A stretch of 12,186 bases of DNA, from NCBI GenBank assembly GCA_951800155.1, contig CATOJL010000027.1, positions 1 to 12,186 of the forward strand, in the 5' to 3' direction. Under the pieces are notes generated by a model. That model worked only from the letters and a program-made list of their open reading frames with translations. It ran no database searches and had not been told where the DNA came from. The stretch's first letter is position 1. The number at the start of each line of letters is the position of its first letter. The DNA comes from an uncultured Bacilli bacterium. GTDB lineage: Bacteria > Bacillota_I > Bacilli_A > RF39 > UBA660. A program made the position numbers and the translations under genes. Shown one piece after another: positions 6,608-12,186 of this stretch.

Positions 6608-9600
6608 TTAAAAAAGTGTTAATTGGGCAGACTCATCCATTCCATCTAAAATACCCATTTGACGCATTTTTTCAATTAATGTCTGCGATACTCTTCCTCT
6701 TTTTTGTAAATCCTCTATACTTAAAAATGCTCGTTTTTGTCTTTCTTCCACAATGACATTTGCAACAACATCTCCAAGACCTTCAATCGAATTAAATGGT
6801 GGTAAAACAACCGTATCACTAATCGCTTTCCATACAGTTGCTTCACTTTCATATAAGTCAATAGGAGCAAAAGTAATTCCCCTCGCTGTTGCTTCTAAAG
6901 CAATGCGTAAACTTTCAAGTTGCCCGTTCTCCTTATTTGTTGCCTCGTAACCCTTATTCTTGATTTCAATTACTTTCTCTTTAATTGCATCATAACCTGC
7001 TATCATGGATTCCACTTCCACATCCGTTGCTTTGGATGAATACCAAGAAGCATAAAAATAGACAGGCATATGCACTTTATACCATGCAATTCGAAATGCA
7101 CTAATGACATAAGCAGCGGCGTGGGCTTTTGGAAACATATACTTAATTTTTTGACAAGAATCAATAAACCAATCTGGAATATTTGCTTCTTCCATTGTTT
7201 TCTTAAAATCCTTCCATGTTTCTGGATCTTTGCTCGCCTTTCCTTTACGCACAAATTCCATAATTTTAAAAGATTTAATCGGTGCCAGTCCTTGATACAT
7301 CAAATAAACCATAATATCATCACGACAACCAATCGTTTCTTTAAATGGAACCACATTGTTTTTGATTAATTCTTGCGCATTTCCAAGCCATACATCTGTT
7401 CCGTGTGAAAGACCAGATATTTTCACAAGCTCTGCAAAGGTTGTCGGTTTTGTATCCTCTACTAATTGAATCGTAAAAGGTGTTCCAAACTCAGGAATCC
7501 CCAAAGTACCCGTATTACACATAATTTGTTCTGTCGTTACCCCTAAAGCCTCTGTCGAAGTAAAAATACTCATCGTTTTTTTATCATCCATAGGAACCTT
7601 CATAATGTCTGTTTTAGACTGTAATTGAATTAAGCGAAGTTGTGTTGGATCAGAATGTCCTAAAATATCTAGTTTCAATACACATTCTTCTATAGAATGG
7701 TAATCAAAATGGGTTGTCCGCCAAGAGGAGGTAGCATCTTCTGCTGGAAACTGAAATGGCGTAAAATCAAAACAATCCATATAATCAGGAATAACAACAA
7801 TTCCTCCCGGATGCTGTCCTGTTGTTCTTTTGACTCCTGTGCAACCTGCTGCCAATCGCTCCACCTCCGCAGAACGCATTTCAATCCCCTTTTCTTCACA
7901 ATACCCTTTGACATAACCATAGGCTGTCTTATCAGCTACTGTACCAATCGTTCCCGCACGATACACATTATCCGATCCAAATAATACTTTGGTATACGCA
8001 TGCGTGCTAGCCTGATTCAAATCGGAAAAATTAAGATCAATATCTGGTACTTTATCTGCATTAAAGCCTAGAAAAGTCGCAAAGGGCATATCTTGTCCAT
8101 CCTTAGTCATGGGTGTATGACAATGCGGACACATTTGATCTGGCAAATCAAAACCAGAGGAATAAGTAGAACCTAGAGGGTTTCCTTCCTCATCCTCAAA
8201 AATACTCAATTTACATGTTTCGCATCGGTAATGAGCAGCAAGTGGATTTACTTCTGTAATTCCCATCAAAGTAGCCACAAAGGAAGAACCTACAGAACCA
8301 CGAGAACCTACTAAGAATCCCTCATCATTGGAATGCTTTACAAGGCGTTGGGCAATCAAATAGATTGGATCAAATCCAGCACCAATGACTCCTCCTAAAG
8401 ATTTTTTTAATTTTTTCTCTAATTCCTCTTCAGTCAATTCTTCCTCAGACTCTTTTATTAAATACGTTTTAACAACTTCTTTTACCGAATCAAATCCTTT
8501 TAATATCACTTCATGAAGTTGTTTAAATGCTTCCTTCTCTAATTCTTCCCCTTCTAAAGCAGAAAGGCTACTTTTAATGGCTTTAAGTACAATATCACCA
8601 TACAATTCTGTTGCGATACGTTCTTCTATAGAAAAGGGTAAAACCTCTCCATACCACTGACTCGCCTTACTATACACTAAATCAGTTACCACTCTAGGAC
8701 AATCTAAATAAGAGGCTTCATCATCACTTTTAACTCTTGGAGAAAAAGGAGTTCCCCCTGTATCAGGAATCACTTCAATTTCCTCGACCATATCTCCTAT
8801 TTTATTCGTATTTTCAACAACAATTTCATAAGCAAGTTCTTCTCCTAAAAAAGAAAAATCAGTAAGCATTTCTTGTGTTGTTCTAAAATGTTGTGAAGGA
8901 ATATTTTTGATATCTTTCTTAGCAAGTGGATGTCTTCCTCCACCGGGTACTTTTTGATTCACAATAATTTCTCTATAAATTTTATCTTCTCTTGTAAAAT
9001 GATGCACATCTCCTGTTGCCACAATCATTTTTCCTGCTTCTTTTGTTGCATGAATTATTTTTTTAATATGTTCTCTTAATTCGACATCACTTTTAAAATC
9101 TCCAAGTTGCAAAAGATGTCCATATACCTCTGGTGGTTGGACTTCCACATAATCATAAAAATGAATAATATTGGTAAGTTCTTCCCCTTCTTTACTTCTT
9201 GCCTCTATAAAAACTTCAGACTCATAACACCCACTTCCAATCAATAAACCTTCTCTTAACTCTTCTAGTTTACTTCTTAGAATCCTAGGCGTTTTATATA
9301 AATAAGTTGTATTAGCAAGTGAAATGATAGTAAATAGATTTTTAAGCCCTTTTTGGTTTAGAACAAGAACATTAAAATGAAAAGTTCGCCCAAATTTATG
9401 AATTTCTTCTTTTGAAATTAACTTATTTAGATCATTAATTTTTTCAAAGCGTTGTACCTCTAATTTTTTTAACATTTTATGAAAAACATAGGCTGTTCCT
9501 TCCGCATCATAATCCGCACGATGATGGGCATCCTCATCCCAAGGAACATCATAGCGTTTGACTAAAGCAGATAAACTATGCCTTGAAAAATTTTGGTCTA

Positions 9601-11290
9601 AGGCTCTCGATAATTCTAAAGTATCAATGACTGTATTTGTAAATGCACCTAAATTATACTTTTTCATAGCCATTTCTATAAAAGAAATATCAAATTTCGC
9701 ATTATGAGCAACCATTGGTAAACGTCCAGTCCACTCTAAAAATCTTTTTGTTACGGTTTCCTCATCATCCTTACCTTGTACCATCTCATCTGTAATACAA
9801 GTCAGTTCGGTAATCTTATCTGGAATGTGTCTTTTAGGATCAATTAATTCATCAAAACGATCTACAATTTCACCATCACAAATTTTAACCGCTCCAATTT
9901 CAATCATTTGATCTGAGCCACCCGCATTAAAACCAGTTGTTTCTGTATCAAAGACAACATAAGTATTATGAATAAGATCCTCATCCGTTGGTCTTACAAC
10001 AATGTTAATTGTATCATCTACAACGGTTAACTCAGTACCATAAATTCCTTTAAAAATAGGTGGATTTTTTTGTTCTTGTTTTTTTTCTTCTAACTCTTTT
10101 TGTAAACTAACTAGTGCTTGTTCATCCGTTTCTTCGCTAATTTTTACCTCTAATTCCTCTATTTTTGCTTTCACATTTTTACGAATATTTTTATTATGCG
10201 ATTTAATAATTCCAAACGAAATAGGAAATGCTTGGCAACCATTATGATCGGTAATAGCCACCCCTTTGTAACCCATTTTAATTGCTCTTTCTACAAGTTC
10301 ACAAGTATGCTTCCCTAAATCTAACTTGGTAATACCATCCATCTGACTCATCATTGTATGGGCATGTAGCTCGATTCGTTTTATAGGAGCATCATCTACA
10401 ATTTGTACTTCCTCTCTTTTAATCCATGTAATATCGTAAACCGATAAAACAAGTTCATGCTTAAAATTATCATTTTGAATTTTTCCTTTCAATAGATACC
10501 ATGACCCTACTTTAAGGCGACTTTTTACTGTCTTTAATTCCTCTTGTGAATCTTTTTTTACAAACACATTCGCATACATACTATCTGTTTCATCGGTTAT
10601 CTTTAAAGAAAATAAAGTAAAATTGGCCAATTCTTTCTCTTCAATACCAAAAATTCTTGCTTCCACAATAACACTTGGCACTTCATATAAAACATCAGCT
10701 ATTTTCGTAATTTCTCCTTTTATCTCTTTTCCTTTTAATATTTCTTCCGTTTTAGGGGTCTCTTTTACCTCCACAGTTTCCTTTAACTTTTCTATTTCTG
10801 TTAATACGGCTCTACTTTTTTCTTCATTTATTTTATAATCTATTTTATCCACTTGGTACCCTGATGTTAACAAATACTTAGTAAGTTCTCTTTCGATACC
10901 CGTTAGTTTAAGTTGTTCTGCCTTATTCGAAACTTCTATCATCAATTTATTTTCCTCAAAATAAACAACATTTCCTCGAGCCATTTCTAAAAGAGGATAC
11001 TCACTTATTTTTTTATCAATAAATGCTTGATAATACTCCCCTATTTTTTCTTTATCTTTCTCTTTGATAGTAAATAGAACTTCAATCTCTTCTACATCTG
11101 TAAAAACTTCCTTTATTCTTTTCAAAAAATAATCAAACGTATTTACATGTAAATTTGTTTCTAAAGTCATATAAAATGTATATTTTGTCTTTGCATAATT
11201 TCCAACAATTTTATCTAAGCTTCCTCCTATAAACTCCGTTTTATCCTCTATTTCTAATTTATTTAAAAGTACTTCTAATTTTTCTTGCAT
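6608..11290 (-). CDS. polC: DNA polymerase III alpha subunit, Gram-positive PolC type
   Basis: PolC is the replicative polymerase with built-in 3'-5' proofreading. I start at the ATG at 11288-11290 (1560 residues): GGGTGA (11296-11301) lies 5 nt upstream, whereas the ATG at 11324-11326 has no ribosome binding site and abuts a terminator. Numbering from this start: an N-terminal domain (1-180), OB fold (about 186-298) and PHP domain (HAHTMMSQMDG with His309/His311, ITDHN 346-350, Glu420, and GDVHHF 760-765). A DEDDh exonuclease is inserted in the PHP domain (FDTETTG with Asp448/Glu450, HNAKFD Asp534, HHRADYD with His590/Asp595). Further on are VGSRGSVGSSF (994-1004) and a zinc finger (Cys1023, 1026, 1054, 1057). 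The catalytic PDIDLNFS has Asp1083/Asp1085, with the third Asp at 1208 in KLDILGH, then YMFPKAHAAAYV and a C-terminal clamp-binding QLTLF. It is longer than the roughly 1440 of Bacillus because of two charged helical insertions (about 373-410 and 900-964). Confidence 0.98.
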   Translation of the reverse strand: MQEKLEVLLNKLEIEDKTEFIGGSLDKIVGNYAKTKYTFYMTLETNLHVNTFDYFLKRIKEVFTDVEEIEVLFTIKEKDKEKIGEYYQAFIDKKISEYPLLEMARGNVVYFEENKLMIEVSNKAEQLKLTGIERELTKYLLTSGYQVDKIDYKINEEKSRAVLTEIEKLKETVEVKETPKTEEILKGKEIKGEITKIADVLYEVPSVIVEARIFGIEEKELANFTLFSLKITDETDSMYANVFVKKDSQEELKTVKSRLKVGSWYLLKGKIQNDNFKHELVLSVYDITWIKREEVQIVDDAPIKRIELHAHTMMSQMDGITKLDLGKHTCELVERAIKMGYKGVAITDHNGCQAFPISFGIIKSHNKNIRKNVKAKIEELEVKISEETDEQALVSLQKELEEKKQEQKNPPIFKGIYGTELTVVDDTINIVVRPTDEDLIHNTYVVFDTETTGFNAGGSDQMIEIGAVKICDGEIVDRFDELIDPKRHIPDKITELTCITDEMVQGKDDEETVTKRFLEWTGRLPMVAHNAKFDISFIEMAMKKYNLGAFTNTVIDTLELSRALDQNFSRHSLSALVKRYDVPWDEDAHHRADYDAEGTAYVFHKMLKKLEVQRFEKINDLNKLISKEEIHKFGRTFHFNVLVLNQKGLKNLFTIISLANTTYLYKTPRILRSKLEELREGLLIGSGCYESEVFIEARSKEGEELTNIIHFYDYVEVQPPEVYGHLLQLGDFKSDVELREHIKKIIHATKEAGKMIVATGDVHHFTREDKIYREIIVNQKVPGGGRHPLAKKDIKNIPSQHFRTTQEMLTDFSFLGEELAYEIVVENTNKIGDMVEEIEVIPDTGGTPFSPRVKSDDEASYLDCPRVVTDLVYSKASQWYGEVLPFSIEERIATELYGDIVLKAIKSSLSALEGEELEKEAFKQLHEVILKGFDSVKEVVKTYLIKESEEELTEEELEKKLKKSLGGVIGAGFDPIYLIAQRLVKHSNDEGFLVGSRGSVGSSFVATLMGITEVNPLAAHYRCETCKLSIFEDEEGNPLGSTYSSGFDLPDQMCPHCHTPMTKDGQDMPFATFLGFNADKVPDIDLNFSDLNQASTHAYTKVLFGSDNVYRAGTIGTVADKTAYGYVKGYCEEKGIEMRSAEVERLAAGCTGVKRTTGQHPGGIVVIPDYMDCFDFTPFQFPAEDATSSWRTTHFDYHSIEECVLKLDILGHSDPTQLRLIQLQSKTDIMKVPMDDKKTMSIFTSTEALGVTTEQIMCNTGTLGIPEFGTPFTIQLVEDTKPTTFAELVKISGLSHGTDVWLGNAQELIKNNVVPFKETIGCRDDIMVYLMYQGLAPIKSFKIMEFVRKGKASKDPETWKDFKKTMEEANIPDWFIDSCQKIKYMFPKAHAAAYVISAFRIAWYKVHMPVYFYASWYSSKATDVEVESMIAGYDAIKEKVIEIKNKGYEATNKENGQLESLRIALEATARGITFAPIDLYESEATVWKAISDTVVLPPFNSIEGLGDVVANVIVEERQKRAFLSIEDLQKRGRVSQTLIEKMRQMGILDGMDESAQLTLF

Positions 11291-11295
11291 ACAAC

Positions 11296-11318
11296 TCACC
11301 CTATGCACTATTTTATCA
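11296..11318 (-). promoter_or_regulatory. Candidate extended -10 promoter and Shine-Dalgarno of polC
   Basis: Minus-strand TGATAAAAT (11310-11318) is an extended -10 (TG-n-TAAAAT, 5 of 6 in the hexamer). After 8 nt comes GGGTGA (11296-11301), then 5 nt and the polC ATG. It lies just downstream of two terminators, where a promoter for polC is required. The upstream region is a T-tract with no clear -35. The layout closely resembles the ruvA element at 6481-6498. Confidence 0.5.
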
Positions 11319-11330
11319 AAATTCATACAT

Positions 11331-11367
11331 AAAAAAAAGTTCTATTACTGGATTTTACAGAACTTTT
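11331..11367 (-). terminator. Rho-independent terminator upstream of polC (second of two)
   Basis: Minus-strand AAAAGTTCT (11359-11367), a 15-nt loop and AGAACTTTT (11335-11343) form a perfect 9-bp stem whose 3' side runs into a run of T (to 11331). It ends transcripts coming from the secreted-protein gene to the right and insulates polC. Confidence 0.8.
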
Positions 11368-11383
11368 CCTTCATTTCTTATTT

Positions 11384-11408
11384 AAAAAAAGAGATGAAAT
11401 CATTCTCT
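11384..11408 (-). terminator. Rho-independent terminator after the Cys-cluster protein gene (first of two)
   Basis: Minus-strand AGAGAATGA (11400-11408) pairs with TCATCTCT (11390-11397) with one bulged base and a very short loop, followed by seven T (11384-11390, sharing one base with the stem). It is 60 nt past the stop codon at 11468. It is weaker than the hairpin at 11331-11367 because of the bulge. Confidence 0.6.
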
Positions 11409-11467
11409 GTAAATCTTCACAATATATCCAGTTTAAAAGAGCCCCTTTAAAATAATTTTATCTATCC

Positions 11468-12186
11468 TTACGAAAATTTTTTAACGATTCGAGATACATT
11501 CCCAAAATTGTTACTTATATTGAGTTGCAATGTTACAGCATCTTTAATATAAACAATTTGACATTTATTCACATGATAATAAGTGATGCCATCTCCTGTA
11601 GAAGGAATCCCACCTCCTGCATTCCAACTATAAATCTCATGAACATTTGCTGCATTACTATAAACAATATTAATGGTAGGGGCACTTCCACCACTTCTCC
11701 AACCTCCTGCACAAAGAAGATAAGAATTACCAGCATCCAATGTCATATTTTTTGTATAACTCACTGTTGTCACTGTAGTACTTGAGGATAATCCTGCATT
11801 ACATGTCGGACAGGTTGGGCAACAGGAAGAACAACTTGGACAAGTTGAGGCTGTCACTTTACCAGAACCATTATGGTATCCTGCTGGTATTGTATAGGTT
11901 CCTCCTGGACTTACTGTTCCTGTTACTGCCCCTTTATTAGGCATCGAACCTGTTACTTTACTTCCTCCTACTAATGCTGTTTTTCCACTTAAGATTTGTC
12001 CTGCACTCGCATTCCCATAATTCGCTTTATTATATAAATCATTTAATGCTCCCTCTACCGTTGTTTGATTATTTTTACTATAACTTATTCCATTCGATGG
12101 TGGATTACTACTCGCTGCATTCGTTCCTACTATTGCTATAATCATTCCGAGTAAAATCACTTCAATTCCTATCATCACTTTATGTT
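11468..12186 (-). CDS. Secreted or anchored surface protein with phage-tail-like repeat and Cys cluster; start beyond window
   Basis: Not a named family that I recognise. The frame is open to the right edge. GTG (12176-12178) and ATG (12173-12175) are possible starts, but neither has a Shine-Dalgarno in the visible bases and two more in-frame codons (His, Lys) precede them, so the true start is probably outside. Numbered from the GTG (236 residues), residues 2-22 are a hydrophobic helix (signal peptide or anchor). Residues 29-53 hold a motif ending VEGALNDLYNKA, like the VQDALDELY-type repeats of gut Firmicutes surface proteins. Residues 59-110 read like phage tail-fibre repeats (ILSGKTALVGGSKVTGSMPNKG, then YTIPAGYHNGSGKVTA). 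Residues 113-126 (CPSCSSCCPTCPTC) carry six cysteines; Cys156 and Cys206 follow. The C-terminus (about 138-236) is beta-rich, ending IVKKFS. Function unknown; adhesin or structural surface protein is a guess. Two terminators follow. Confidence 0.8.
   Translation of the reverse strand, partial: HKVMIGIEVILLGMIIAIVGTNAASSNPPSNGISYSKNNQTTVEGALNDLYNKANYGNASAGQILSGKTALVGGSKVTGSMPNKGAVTGTVSPGGTYTIPAGYHNGSGKVTASTCPSCSSCCPTCPTCNAGLSSSTTVTTVSYTKNMTLDAGNSYLLCAGGWRSGGSAPTINIVYSNAANVHEIYSWNAGGGIPSTGDGITYYHVNKCQIVYIKDAVTLQLNISNNFGNVSRIVKKFS

Noticed and set aside
7003..7254. Minus-strand frame of 83 codons (and another at 7690-7920) in a second reading frame within polC
   Set aside because: Out-of-frame shadows of highly conserved polC catalytic regions; the polC frame is intact across them, so they are not signs of a frameshift.
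11430..11453. Inverted repeat around TTTAAAAGAGCCCCTTTAAA just after the surface-protein stop
   Set aside because: The pairing is interrupted and mostly A-T, with no T-tract on the expected side; the two hairpins downstream are better terminators.
12110..12186. Type IV prepilin-like N-terminus in the surface protein (MIGIEVILL followed by a hydrophobic run, with Glu at the fifth position)
   Set aside because: The residue before the would-be cleavage site is Val rather than Gly and the true start is outside the window; an ordinary signal peptide or anchor explains it equally well.
1..12186. Mycoplasma-type genetic code (TGA as Trp), suggested by the AT-rich Tenericutes-like character
   Set aside because: TGA is the natural stop of miaA, queA and the second zincin, each followed at once by the next gene, and Trp is encoded as TGG.

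Overview
This window comes from an AT-rich, low-GC Gram-positive bacterium, most likely a member of Bacilli on the Erysipelotrichia / RF39 / Tenericutes-like side. The evidence is a Gram-positive-type PolC replicase, strong AGGAGG/AGGTGA ribosome binding sites, very AT-rich intergenic DNA and T-tailed hairpin terminators. Several genes end in TGA and tryptophan is TGG, so the code is standard and the Mycoplasma/Spiroplasma code is excluded. The species cannot be named from the sequence. Every gene I can support lies on the minus strand, so transcription runs right to left.

In transcription order, the right edge (11468-12186) holds the end of a gene for a secreted or membrane-anchored protein. 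It has a hydrophobic N-terminus, a phage-tail-like glycine/threonine-rich repeat, a striking cluster of six cysteines and a beta-rich C-terminus. Two tandem rho-independent terminators follow it (11384-11408 and 11331-11367). Next is polC (6608-11290), a complete DNA polymerase III alpha subunit with proofreading domain, preceded by its own candidate promoter and followed by a terminator (6505-6540).

A second transcription unit begins at about 6495. It runs ruvA - ruvB - queA - two paralogous HExxH metalloprotease-like genes - miaA - AI-2E-family membrane protein, the last cut by the left edge. Spacing is tight, and three or four stop codons sit inside the next gene's Shine-Dalgarno sequence. 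RuvAB drives branch migration of Holliday junctions. QueA makes epoxyqueuosine at tRNA position 34 and MiaA prenylates A37, so two anticodon-loop modification genes flank the metalloprotease pair. The usual partner tgt is absent from the place after queA where many bacteria carry it.

The housekeeping genes are ordinary and intact. The least-explained parts are the tandem short M3-like zincin pair (1741-3848) and the Cys-cluster surface protein (11468-12186). There is no sign of a mobile element, CRISPR array, RNA gene or prophage. The longest stretch without a gene is about 180 bases (11291-11467), which holds the two terminators and the polC promoter.
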